DNA of 64,000 bases from Labyrinthula sp. Ha (lineage: Eukaryota; Sar; Bigyra; Labyrinthulida; Labyrinthulaceae), in the NCBI GenBank assembly GCA_015227615.1, contig JAALGZ010000027.1, positions 62,001 to 126,000 on the forward strand. Reading direction: 5' to 3'. The number at the start of each line of letters is the position of its first letter. Position 1 is the stretch's first letter. Positions 44,918 to 53,467 of this stretch are shown here, piece by piece. Below the pieces are notes generated by a model. That model made no database searches. It saw only the letters and a program-made list of their open reading frames with translations, and was not told the origin of the DNA. The position numbers and the translations under genes were made by a program.

Positions 44918-47755
44918 ATGGCGGGGAAGAAAAGCGATAAGGGCGCAGCAAAGCCACCTCCCAGATCAGCGAGGCATGCTGCCGCCGCGCAGACTCCCGT
45001 GAGGGAGGTCGTTGGAGGCAACGTTCCAGGTTCTCAGGAACGGGTTACCTCGGGTGTATCGGACCGTGAGGTCACGATCGTAAATCCGGTAACGGGTGCG
45101 CAAACGCAATCTCGGATAACTGCCGGAGCTGAACCCAGTTCCACATCTCAAGGAGCTGGTTCGGTCCCAGTGAGTATGCATCAAGATACTCAAGCGACAT
45201 CTGTGTCAACACGAAGCGCTCCGGTGGGAGCAAGAGCTGCGGGATCAGCTGAAACAAATATAGAAACCGTTCCAGCGGCTGAAAATACTGGATCAGCGGT
45301 ACGAGAAGCACAGGCTATTCCGCTGCCTGCCGGCTCACAAGCTAGAGCTGGGGGCAATACCACTGTGACTCGTCATGGTGTGTCTGGGGTGACGAGCAGT
45401 GATGCTCCGTCAGCGGCCATTCCTGCCCGCCCCGCGGCAAGCACTGTTCCTGCAACTGGTGGCAGAAGTTCTAGACCTGTTGAGCGGGTTGAAGCTTCAA
45501 CTCAGAGTAACGTCTCTGGGGCTACTGCAGCGAGGGGACGTGGTGCTGGAGCACCTCTGGGATCCCCCCAAGTGCCGGTATCTGTAACCTCTACCCCTCC
45601 GTATTCTATGAATGCACCTTCTGCTCAATTATTGAATCCTCCGGACACGCAAGCCCATGTGGTGGAAACTCAGGTAGATACAAACATTGGGTATGGAGAG
45701 AGGGATGCTGAAGCATACCAACCAATGGAGACTGAATCTGTTAGATCCTTAGAGGTCGTAGATTTCGAGGAATCCGAGGTTGAAGGTTCTGTTGGTCCTG
45801 ACAGGGATGGGAATCGTATTCCGAGAGCGAATCAAGGAATACGAACTGGTAGAGGCGCATCGCGTCGAAGTGCGCGAGCCTCGATGAACCTAACCACCCT
45901 GGCCAGAGACAATGGTTCGGACAGATGGTATGATGCCGTTGTCAATGCCATTGACCGCGCAAACATCAGTACGAACCATAGGAGCATGGAGAGGCAGCCT
46001 CTTAGTATTCGTGAGAGAAGGCACTTTGAAAATATGACGGAAAATTGGTTGTCGCTTAACCCTGAGCAACAAGCAATAGAGTACGCCGCAGAAGTCGCCA
46101 TAAACGCTAGAGCTTCTCGAAACGAAAGGTTGGCTAGACATGCTCTCTTGAAACAGAAAACAGGGGGAAGGGAACCATATACGTTGGACCCGGTACCCAA
46201 GGTCTGTTTGTCTACGGATGACCCACAACATCGAGGAATACTTGATGGAATGGATATGTCTATCTTCGACAACTGGCCGGTCATGAGCGACGCGATGGAT
46301 AAAGCTTATCCCATTATTAAAATGAATTATGTTAATTCACAGGATAGTGCGGAGTTCATGGCCATAATGAGTAACTCGATGTATAAGTTGAGTGAAAAGC
46401 TTAAGGATTTGGCTAGGACATCGGATGTGTTGTTCGCTGAGAATAAGACTCTAAGGGCGTTAGTTATGAAACTGTCCTCGAGTCCCCCCGGCAACACGTC
46501 TAATAGTAGGCCAAGGTATCCTAAGCCTCAACTGTTGACGGCTGAGACAATGTCTATAGAGACCATCAACCAGTTCCTTCATGTTTCAGAAGCGGCTGAA
46601 AAGATGGATCCTATGTTCAAGCCTGAATTATACGTTGATCGGAACCTTTTGGACGACTTGTGTCCAACTGGGGAGTTTACTCAGATCCTAATGGTATTGA
46701 GGGAGCGTAGAGATAGGCTACTTGCTGAAACTACGGATATACCAATGAGTGCTTTGGAGAAGTTGAAGTGGCCTAACAGTGGCACTTCGCTACAGAACTT
46801 CACAAAGTTTTTCCAGAGCATTCGGAAGGTCATCAAAGAGCAATACGTTATGCGTATTGATAACCATGAGAAGGCTAACCTCTTTGAGATGATAGTTAAG
46901 AAATGCCCTAAGGAGATGCAGATGACTAGGGAAATCATAGCTAATAAGATTTCAGCTAATGTGAACCCTCTGTCCACGCTACATGCTCTCCAGAAAGCCC
47001 TTGAAACTCAGCGACAAGCGGCGATTGACAGGGGTGAGAAGGCACAATATGGGCCTGATTATTTGCCAACAAGTGCAAACGCGTTGGTTGTGGGGAGCGA
47101 ACCCCTTGAGACTAAATCGCAAAGGCGCAGAAAAAGGAAGGCGCTTGCTATGCAGAGGCAGCTGATGCAGGGCCAGGGGAATACCAACTATATGGCAACT
47201 ATTCAATGCTACAGATGCAAAGAATACGGCCATTACTCCCGAAACTGTCCTAATGCAGCGAATACACCTCGTAAGAGAGCAAGTTTGCTTAAACAAAAGG
47301 TTAAGCCGAAACGAGAAGTCCTTAGTGACGACTCGAGTGATGTTCAATACATCACTACCAAAAGGCCGCCTTTGGTGAGGACTTTCATTGCTAAGTCAGT
47401 GAGTCCTAGGCCCTGCGAAGGCATGCAGGTATTCAACCATGAGTTCAAAGAAATCAAAGACGCGATGATGGACTCAGGTGCGGATGCCGTAGTAGCATCT
47501 TATGGCAAACACGGAAGTTTTTGCAAAGATGTGAAGGATGCTGAAGGGCAGGTAACCTCCGCCAACGGGACGATCAGTCCTGTTGTCAAGGTTGGACGTA
47601 TTGACCTCAACGTCTTTAAAAATGGTAAATTGAGGCGGAAAGTACATGGCCAGCGTGTACTATTAGTGGCTGGGGACTGGGATTATTTCTTAATCGGGAA
47701 GCCAGCACTAAGAATGATGCATTTGTTACCCGAGCAAAATATGGAGCTCGGGTAG
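44918..47755 (+). CDS. gag: Gag-protease polyprotein segment of the retrotransposon, 945 aa
   Basis: The first ~300 residues are Ser/Thr/Ala/Gly-rich and disordered. A helical capsid-like region follows (about 330-720), then a CCHC zinc knuckle CYRCKEYGHYSRNC at residues 764-777, which binds RNA, and an aspartic protease with DSGA at about 852-855 near the C-terminus. The frame ends at TAG 47753-47755 between protease and RT, so Gag-Pol needs a way past this stop. Start: first ATG after the LTR, in the context CCTCAGATGG. Gag this long is unusual, mainly because of the disordered N-terminus. Codon use is GC-richer than in host genes. Confidence 0.9.
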   Translation: MAGKKSDKGAAKPPPRSARHAAAAQTPVREVVGGNVPGSQERVTSGVSDREVTIVNPVTGAQTQSRITAGAEPSSTSQGAGSVPVSMHQDTQATSVSTRSAPVGARAAGSAETNIETVPAAENTGSAVREAQAIPLPAGSQARAGGNTTVTRHGVSGVTSSDAPSAAIPARPAASTVPATGGRSSRPVERVEASTQSNVSGATAARGRGAGAPLGSPQVPVSVTSTPPYSMNAPSAQLLNPPDTQAHVVETQVDTNIGYGERDAEAYQPMETESVRSLEVVDFEESEVEGSVGPDRDGNRIPRANQGIRTGRGASRRSARASMNLTTLARDNGSDRWYDAVVNAIDRANISTNHRSMERQPLSIRERRHFENMTENWLSLNPEQQAIEYAAEVAINARASRNERLARHALLKQKTGGREPYTLDPVPKVCLSTDDPQHRGILDGMDMSIFDNWPVMSDAMDKAYPIIKMNYVNSQDSAEFMAIMSNSMYKLSEKLKDLARTSDVLFAENKTLRALVMKLSSSPPGNTSNSRPRYPKPQLLTAETMSIETINQFLHVSEAAEKMDPMFKPELYVDRNLLDDLCPTGEFTQILMVLRERRDRLLAETTDIPMSALEKLKWPNSGTSLQNFTKFFQSIRKVIKEQYVMRIDNHEKANLFEMIVKKCPKEMQMTREIIANKISANVNPLSTLHALQKALETQRQAAIDRGEKAQYGPDYLPTSANALVVGSEPLETKSQRRRKRKALAMQRQLMQGQGNTNYMATIQCYRCKEYGHYSRNCPNAANTPRKRASLLKQKVKPKREVLSDDSSDVQYITTKRPPLVRTFIAKSVSPRPCEGMQVFNHEFKEIKDAMMDSGADAVVASYGKHGSFCKDVKDAEGQVTSANGTISPVVKVGRIDLNVFKNGKLRRKVHGQRVLLVAGDWDYFLIGKPALRMMHLLPEQNMELG

Positions 47756-47783
47756 GAAAGCGGCAGCCAGGTTAGCTACCTGG
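47753..47783 (+). promoter_or_regulatory. Gag-Pol stop with downstream hairpin: candidate readthrough signal (or 24-nt mini-intron)
   Basis: The TAG is followed, after 11 nt, by a 6-bp stem CCAGGT (47767-47772) and ACCTGG (47778-47783) around a 5-nt loop, with a second CCAGGT copy downstream that could compete or form a pseudoknot. A stop plus a short spacer plus a stem is the layout of retroviral readthrough sites. Alternatively a GT-AG segment 47752-47775 (24 nt) would splice out the stop and keep the frame. It is less T-rich than the host introns found here. Confidence 0.45.
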
Positions 47784-49978
47784 TGGGCCAGGTAAATTCG
47801 GGATCTAGTTTTCTATGTTATAAATATATAAATAATGTAAATTGGCTAAGTAGAAAACTAGGGTCTTCAGTTTGGCCCAACGTAGTTATGTTAATCGTAG
47901 ATGTAATTAAAGTTAACAGTGTATTTCAATATATGAGTTTTCACCAATACGAGTTATTGGAGTACATCCGCATTTTACGTTGGGGCAGGGGTGGATCGTC
48001 CTTAAAGATCCGTAGATATTACCTTTTTGGTAAGAATATTGACCAGAGTAAGGTCGTTAGACAAAAGCAGAAAGATGTTCTGCTTGTGAAAGGTGGTCTA
48101 CCTGAGGAACTTGATCGGGTGATACAGATGCTTTCGCTTCTGCAGGGCGGAAGTGTCAACGTATTTCCCAAGATCAAGGTTCGAGAGGATGGACAACTTT
48201 TTCGGAGAGAGCAAAAGACCATGGTTGTGGTGGGTCAGCTGATCACTGACGAGCAACATAGTCTTATCAACTACCTGCAAAGGGACGCCTTAGCGGGTGA
48301 TAGCAAGTGGCTATCGGACTACCATGAGCATATGGTGGTAGGTGACTCCTTCGCACACTACCTTGCTGAGGTCAGGCAGGCAGTGGAAGCCCAGAGAGTG
48401 GGGCTGACGAAGGTGGAAGTCCCCGGGATGTTGTGGGTACGCAACACCGCGACTAGTGTTGACTTAGTTGAGAGAATAAACACCGGTGATACCTCCGGTA
48501 TCGACTTTGGAGAGGTCATCCGATTGAAAAGGCATGTGGAAGACATCGCCGATGATGACTTGGGTGATATATTGTTGCCCGATGTGGATGAAGAAGTGGA
48601 CCCGGTCTCTGAGGAGATAGAGATAAAGGAAGCTATATCATCTATGATCTCTAAAGCAACGGATGCCTCGATGGAGATGAGGGAGAAGTTGAAAGCTTTA
48701 TGCTTGGAGTACTGGGATGTGTTCGCGACGGACCATTCGCAGACCCGCATAAGTGAGCTAGAGCCTATGCCCGTGTTCCCGTTGGAGAATTACGAGTTCA
48801 AGTACCCCAGAGTTAGGCCGACATCTGCTGAAAAGAGCAGATTTATAAAGGAAAAACTTATGAGTATGGAGAAAAGGAAGCTCTTGAAACTAGTGCCGGC
48901 TGCGGAATTCGGTTCCATAGTCTTTGCCGTTCCTAAGAAAGGAAACAAACTTAGGATGGTAGTTGATTTAGTCGACGTGAATAAAATTTTGCGTCGCGAT
49001 GTTAATCAGCTACCCTTTTTGGAAAAGAGTTTCGAAAATCTCGCTCAAAGCAAGTTTTATGCTTCATTCGATGTGGTGTCAGGGTTTGACCAGCTCGGCA
49101 TCACCGAAGAAGCGAAGAAGTATTTCAATATAGTGTCCGAACATGGGACCTACCAGTTGAACTTCGCACCCATGGGATACCACTCGACCCCCGTGTTCTT
49201 CCACCAGCAGATGGTGAAGCATGTGGTGGGCAGAGAAGTCGAGGGTAGACATGGTCATGGCATCATCCAGTGGATTGATGACAGTCTGATCTACGCAGAC
49301 AACTTTGATAATTTCATCAAAGTATTGAAGGGATTCTTTGAGAACCTTAGGAGGGTTAAGGTGAGGATCAGTCCTCAGAAATCTACCATATTCTCGACCA
49401 AGATTAGTTATTGCGGAAGAGAGGTAGAGGGGGGAAGGTGGAACTTTAACAAGGAGTATTATGAGAAAATACTCGAGGTTCCGAGGCCGGAGTTTGTGTA
49501 TCAACTCGCGGCGATACTTCATCTTGCGCAATGGCTGTCGCTAGCCATACCGAAGCTCGGGGAGCTTAGGGGTAAGGTTATGGCTAAGTACCCACAAATG
49601 AAGGGGGAAAAGTCTGACCTGAAACGCAAGAACGAACGTATCGAGTGGTCGGACGAGTTGTCTGACGACTTCGAGGAGTTCAAAAGGATCTTGTCTATAG
49701 CGGCGAAACAGAAGCTACAGACTTATGATCGTAACCAGGATTTGTTACTGGTGACAGATGCCAGCAAGGAATACCATAGCGCTATAGTATTTCAAGCTGG
49801 GTCATCTGAGAGAAGTAAATCATTGTTAAAGAAGACAATGTTTCCTATGATGTTTTTCTCTGGTAAGTTTGCCGAAGATCAACAGAGATGGGGTATCGTT
49901 CATAAGGAACTGTACCCGATTGTGAAGACGTTCAGTCGTCTTTCATATTTACTGCCATATCATCCAACACCGATATAG
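47756..49978 (+). CDS. pol: Pol segment 1: reverse transcriptase and most of RNase H
   Basis: In the same frame as gag. The first ~80 codons are AT-rich and look unlike the rest of the element. RT motifs follow: VPKKGNKLRMVVDLVDVN, SFDVVSGFDQLGI, NFAPMGYHSTP, and the catalytic box QWIDDSLIYAD (49268-49300) in which Trp replaces the usual Tyr of YxDD; the two Asp are codons 49277 and 49280. RNase H begins with LVTDAS (Asp at 49757) and VHKELYPIVKTF. It is interrupted by TAG at 49976-49978, one codon before the last catalytic segment VYTDH. Pol copies element RNA into cDNA. The stop makes this copy defective unless read through. Confidence 0.9.
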   Translation, partial: ESGSQVSYLVGQVNSGSSFLCYKYINNVNWLSRKLGSSVWPNVVMLIVDVIKVNSVFQYMSFHQYELLEYIRILRWGRGGSSLKIRRYYLFGKNIDQSKVVRQKQKDVLLVKGGLPEELDRVIQMLSLLQGGSVNVFPKIKVREDGQLFRREQKTMVVVGQLITDEQHSLINYLQRDALAGDSKWLSDYHEHMVVGDSFAHYLAEVRQAVEAQRVGLTKVEVPGMLWVRNTATSVDLVERINTGDTSGIDFGEVIRLKRHVEDIADDDLGDILLPDVDEEVDPVSEEIEIKEAISSMISKATDASMEMREKLKALCLEYWDVFATDHSQTRISELEPMPVFPLENYEFKYPRVRPTSAEKSRFIKEKLMSMEKRKLLKLVPAAEFGSIVFAVPKKGNKLRMVVDLVDVNKILRRDVNQLPFLEKSFENLAQSKFYASFDVVSGFDQLGITEEAKKYFNIVSEHGTYQLNFAPMGYHSTPVFFHQQMVKHVVGREVEGRHGHGIIQWIDDSLIYADNFDNFIKVLKGFFENLRRVKVRISPQKSTIFSTKISYCGREVEGGRWNFNKEYYEKILEVPRPEFVYQLAAILHLAQWLSLAIPKLGELRGKVMAKYPQMKGEKSDLKRKNERIEWSDELSDDFEEFKRILSIAAKQKLQTYDRNQDLLLVTDASKEYHSAIVFQAGSSERSKSLLKKTMFPMMFFSGKFAEDQQRWGIVHKELYPIVKTFSRLSYLLPYHPTPI

Positions 49979-52117
49979 GTGTATACGGATCATATGAACC
50001 TTAGGGCCATAATTAAGGGAGGATCCAGAATAAACCATGGACACCTTAATAGGCTACAGAGGTGGGTGCTAACTTTACAGCAGGCTCAAGTTGAACTTTA
50101 CCACGTAGATGGTGAAAGTAACATCTTTGCCGACATGCTGTCGAGGTGGGCAGCCCGGGTCGAGAGGAAAGACCAGGAAATTAAAGCTGCTATGGCTTTG
50201 GTTAGGGATCCTCCTCCGGAGTCTTTGGACACAGGGGAGCGTAACTTCTACAGAAAGATGTTCGTATCGCCTACCAACCAGGAGCTTGAACAGCTGAGGG
50301 AAATGGTTCCTGAAGCACCCGATGATATCGAGGTTAAGTCGATGCTTGGCCAAGATAGCTTCGATACTTGGTATCTCGACGATGATGTCAAGTACGAAAC
50401 TCGCCAAGATGGAGGCCTAACATTCGCAAGGAAGCCTAGAGAAAAGGTTCGAGAGGAGTTTCTTCTCAAGGATGTCGATGAGTCAGCGGTGACCTTCGAT
50501 GATATCTTTGATTGGGAAACAGAACAAGCCGAGTACGAGGAATCTTCGGGTCCAACGATCGAAGATCTTGGTACTGCAACCGAAGATGATGAAATACTCA
50601 GGATCACGGTGAGCGCTGTCAGACTGAACCCGAATAAGCAAAGGGAGAAAAGAACGTATGAACAGATGAGAGCCTTCGATAAGGATCGAGTCTCAGCGTT
50701 CAACCCATATTATGAAGGTTCGTGGAAGCGCATCTCTGAGGCCGAACTGCTTGATGGTCAGAAAGCTGAAGGACTTGGCGATGGCATCAAGCTGGCAAGA
50801 GCCGGCGACAAGGTTGTGATACCTGAAACTCTTTTTGAGAGACAGATGGTTCATATTCACCTTGCGGGTCACCATGGACCGGTGAGTGCCTGTGTAGCGG
50901 AAGCTTCGAAATACGCATGGGTCATCCCTGAGACATATGGTGAAGGGGCAACTTTACGGAGCATCTTTCAAGATCTCAAGGTGAATTGCGCTCACTGTCG
51001 AAAGGGACCTTCCTTATTGAAGACCGCGTTGAGCATAGTCACTGAGGCTAGGGCTCCGAGGGAAGTGTTAGTGTCCGACTACCTGTATGTTAACCCGAAG
51101 GGATACATACTCGTACTAACGGATGCCTTCTCAAGGTTCACCTACTTAAAGTATGCACCGAAGGCTAATGCCGAGACGGTGGTAGCTGCTTTAGAAGACT
51201 TTAATAGTAATTGGAAGTTAGAATCGAACTTCACCTTGGTGACAGATCGAGGATCTCACTTCGCTAACCAAGTGTTAGAAAAATTGAGTAAGGCCCTTGG
51301 TTTCACCCACAACTTTGCGGTAAGTTACGCAAGTTGGACGAATGGTGAAATTGAAGTGGTACACAAAAAGGTACTTGACTTCTTGAAAGCCCTGGTATCA
51401 GAAAGAAGATACCAATGGGATGAATGGCCCTTGGTACTGGGTACTATACAGGCGGCAATGAACGAGTTACCTATCATGTCTAGGAAACTTCCAGGAGAAA
51501 GTAAGGCGCCTTGTGCGAACCAACTCTTCCTGTTCATAAATCCTGAGAAGGATTATATCGAGGCCGCTGCTTTTCCGAGGTTGATCTCGAGAAAGGTAGG
51601 TGGGGAAGTGAGGGTAATAGATACTGATGTGGATACTTTGTTTAAGTTGTCGAAGAATTTTCGAGATCAACTCGATGAGTATCAGTGTCGGGTTGCTGAC
51701 TATGTGTCTCTGATGAAATCTAAAAGAAATGCCTACTGGAATAAAAGGAGGAAGCGTTTTGATAAGGCTTTGCTCCAATATCAGGTAGGTGAATGGTGTC
51801 TCATTAGCACTGCTAAGACGCCGAGAGAGACTAACAAGATTAAGCTTGAGTGGTCTGGCCCTGTATTGATACAGGAGGTACTTAGTAATAATGTGTACCG
51901 GGTGCGACTCTTGAACGGTATGATCTTAACGGTTCATGCTTCAAGGTTGTATTTTTACGAGCCCTCAGGGTACGTGCCGGATGATGCATTGAGAAAGATC
52001 TTCATTAATAATTGGGGTGAGCTTGAAGTGGAAAGATTCCATGGATTGCGGTACTCTAATGGAGAATGGTGGTTACATGTCCACTGGAGAGGATTCGAAT
52101 CTCGAGATGATACTTGA
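49979..52117 (+). CDS. pol: Pol segment 2: end of RNase H, integrase, start of chromodomain
   Basis: Continues in frame from the TAG with VYTDHMNL (final RNase H Asp). The integrase zinc site is HIHLAGHHG...CAHC (from about 50855). The catalytic triad is Asp at 51077, Asp at 51245 and Glu at 51353, with exactly 35 residues between the last two (D,D35E). A GPY/F-like module follows (LEWSGPVLIQEV...VHASRLYFYEP), then the chromodomain from about 52021 (LEVERFHGLRYSNGEWWLHVHWRGFES). It ends at TGA 52115-52117. Integrase inserts the cDNA, and chromodomains of such elements direct integration to marked chromatin. No ATG is expected at 49979, because the codon after the stop is GTG. Confidence 0.9.
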   Translation: MYTDHMNLRAIIKGGSRINHGHLNRLQRWVLTLQQAQVELYHVDGESNIFADMLSRWAARVERKDQEIKAAMALVRDPPPESLDTGERNFYRKMFVSPTNQELEQLREMVPEAPDDIEVKSMLGQDSFDTWYLDDDVKYETRQDGGLTFARKPREKVREEFLLKDVDESAVTFDDIFDWETEQAEYEESSGPTIEDLGTATEDDEILRITVSAVRLNPNKQREKRTYEQMRAFDKDRVSAFNPYYEGSWKRISEAELLDGQKAEGLGDGIKLARAGDKVVIPETLFERQMVHIHLAGHHGPVSACVAEASKYAWVIPETYGEGATLRSIFQDLKVNCAHCRKGPSLLKTALSIVTEARAPREVLVSDYLYVNPKGYILVLTDAFSRFTYLKYAPKANAETVVAALEDFNSNWKLESNFTLVTDRGSHFANQVLEKLSKALGFTHNFAVSYASWTNGEIEVVHKKVLDFLKALVSERRYQWDEWPLVLGTIQAAMNELPIMSRKLPGESKAPCANQLFLFINPEKDYIEAAAFPRLISRKVGGEVRVIDTDVDTLFKLSKNFRDQLDEYQCRVADYVSLMKSKRNAYWNKRRKRFDKALLQYQVGEWCLISTAKTPRETNKIKLEWSGPVLIQEVLSNNVYRVRLLNGMILTVHASRLYFYEPSGYVPDDALRKIFINNWGELEVERFHGLRYSNGEWWLHVHWRGFESRDDT

Positions 52118-52324
52118 GAACCTCTCAGATCTATGTATAGAGATGTCAAATCACTTGTCATTAAATACTTAGAGAATCAGAGGAAGTCTGTAAGAGATAA
52201 GAGAAACTCGAAGAGGGCTATGGCCTGGATCGAGAGACATATCCTAGGCGATATCAACGTTAGGTGGGTTGGTAAGATGAGACCTAATCTAAGATCACAT
52301 CTTCTAGTTGAAGGTAACTGGTGA
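52118..52324 (+). CDS. pol: Pol segment 3: C-terminal helix of chromodomain and linker
   Basis: Same frame, directly after the TGA. The residues on either side of the stop (DDT, stop, EPLRSM...VKSLVIKYLENQ) fit the chromodomain signature T-W-E-P plus C-terminal helix, so the TGA occupies the position of the conserved Trp. The rest is a basic linker (QRKSVRDKRNSKRAMAWIERH). It ends at TGA 52322-52324. As translated separately it would start at Met 52133, but it is better read as an interrupted continuation. Confidence 0.75.
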   Translation, partial: EPLRSMYRDVKSLVIKYLENQRKSVRDKRNSKRAMAWIERHILGDINVRWVGKMRPNLRSHLLVEGNW

Positions 52325-53467
52325 GAGGAACGAGAGGCTGTTCCTTTCTACGTGAAAAATTGGTCTGGGTTGGACAAATTTGCTATGGGATGCCTCGTAA
52401 AATGCTTTGGTATGGGCGACTTTGAGTCGTTTATAAAGTTCATGCCGCATAAATCGAAGGCAATGATGTACTCATATATTCAGAGAACTATGGGAATCAT
52501 GAGCTTGGCTGGATTTAATGGTAGAAAATTTGATATAGCTACAAAGGATCGAGAGCGGGAGTATAATTTTCCGGTGGAAAATATTCTGTGTTCGTGGAAG
52601 TATGATTCTTTTGAGACGGCGAAGTCATTGATGAGCTTTGTAATACCGGAGGGTGCAGGGAGAGCATTCTGCCGACAAGTAGAGAGGATGCAGTCAAGAG
52701 CAAGGCAGGATGTTTCTAAGGTGAGAGACTGCTTGCAGGAGTTGACTGAAGTGAAAGGTTTATGGCTAGAGATCTCGAGATATGTGTTCGAGGGGGTATC
52801 TTTTGTGGGTAACCCTGAAGGATATATTTTGGATGACCGTAGAACTGTAACTTTGGTAGAAACTGTAGAAAATGTTCAAATAAGTAGTGAGAGTATAGAG
52901 ACGAGCTCCGACTTAAGAATATTTATGCAAGTAGACAACATAGGTAACTTCACTTTAACTAAACTGTATGACAATATATTTGACTTGTCGAGCGAGTTGT
53001 GGCCTTTTTCGGTAAAGGTCTGCATATTCCCTAGAGAAAGAACTTGGTATTTTGCTGATATTTATGAAGGAGATACCGTTGCTTCATGGCCAGGTGATGA
53101 GGTAGATCTTCTCCTCTTCGATCCACCATGGGCCACTGGAACCTTTAATCCTGTGAGAGGAATCCGAACTCGGTATCCTAAATGCAAAGATTCTGAGGTC
53201 CTCGATATACCTTATGAGAACATGAAGCCGGCATTCATTGCTATCTGGGTTATCGAAAGGAATCTAGGCAGAACCTTACAACATTTTGACGAGCACCAGT
53301 ATGACTTAGTTAACATAGTTGACTGGATTAAATGTACCAAGTCAGGGGTCTTGCGTACATCCTTGGGTTATTACTTCCAACATTCAGCAGAAATGTTACC
53401 TGTGTTTGTATCTAGGACTAAGAAAAAGAATGTTCTTGATAAGATTCATAAATTAAGGGAGACATAG
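52325..53467 (+). CDS. retrotransposon cargo: SANT/Myb-like segment plus MT-A70 adenine methyltransferase core
   Basis: Still in the same frame. Residues just after the stop (KNWSGLDKFAMGCLVKCFGMGDFESFIKFMPHKS and YIQRTMG, in separate blocks) have the spacing of a SANT/Myb helix trio. About 200 residues of unrecognised sequence follow. Then comes the MT-A70 Rossmann core: VDLLLFDPPW (DPPW at 53120-53131, the S-adenosylmethionine/adenine catalytic motif), IAIWVIERNLGRTLQHF, YDLVNIVDWIKCT, GYYFQHSAEMLPVFVS. These line up in order with METTL3/METTL4-type proteins, which make N6-methyladenine in RNA or DNA. A TAG at 53465 interrupts the domain. I know of retroelements that captured cytosine methyltransferases; an MT-A70 cargo in a Ty3 element is, to my knowledge, undescribed. 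Confidence 0.85.
   Translation, partial: EEREAVPFYVKNWSGLDKFAMGCLVKCFGMGDFESFIKFMPHKSKAMMYSYIQRTMGIMSLAGFNGRKFDIATKDREREYNFPVENILCSWKYDSFETAKSLMSFVIPEGAGRAFCRQVERMQSRARQDVSKVRDCLQELTEVKGLWLEISRYVFEGVSFVGNPEGYILDDRRTVTLVETVENVQISSESIETSSDLRIFMQVDNIGNFTLTKLYDNIFDLSSELWPFSVKVCIFPRERTWYFADIYEGDTVASWPGDEVDLLLFDPPWATGTFNPVRGIRTRYPKCKDSEVLDIPYENMKPAFIAIWVIERNLGRTLQHFDEHQYDLVNIVDWIKCTKSGVLRTSLGYYFQHSAEMLPVFVSRTKKKNVLDKIHKLRET

Noticed and set aside
45832-46284. 150-codon minus-strand ORF inside gag
   Set aside because: Shadow of a GC-rich coding region; no motifs, and other long antisense frames occur across gag and pol for the same reason.
47783-49978. Independent ORF starting at a GTG after the Gag stop
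   Set aside because: It is in the same frame as gag and continues without a break other than the TAG; eukaryotic initiation at this GTG is unlikely, so I treat it as the continuation of one polyprotein.
49935-49978. Possible mini-intron removing the TAG in RNase H
   Set aside because: GT-AG candidates ending at this TAG (41 or 44 nt) would shift the frame and delete conserved RNase H residues; a point nonsense codon fits the alignment better.
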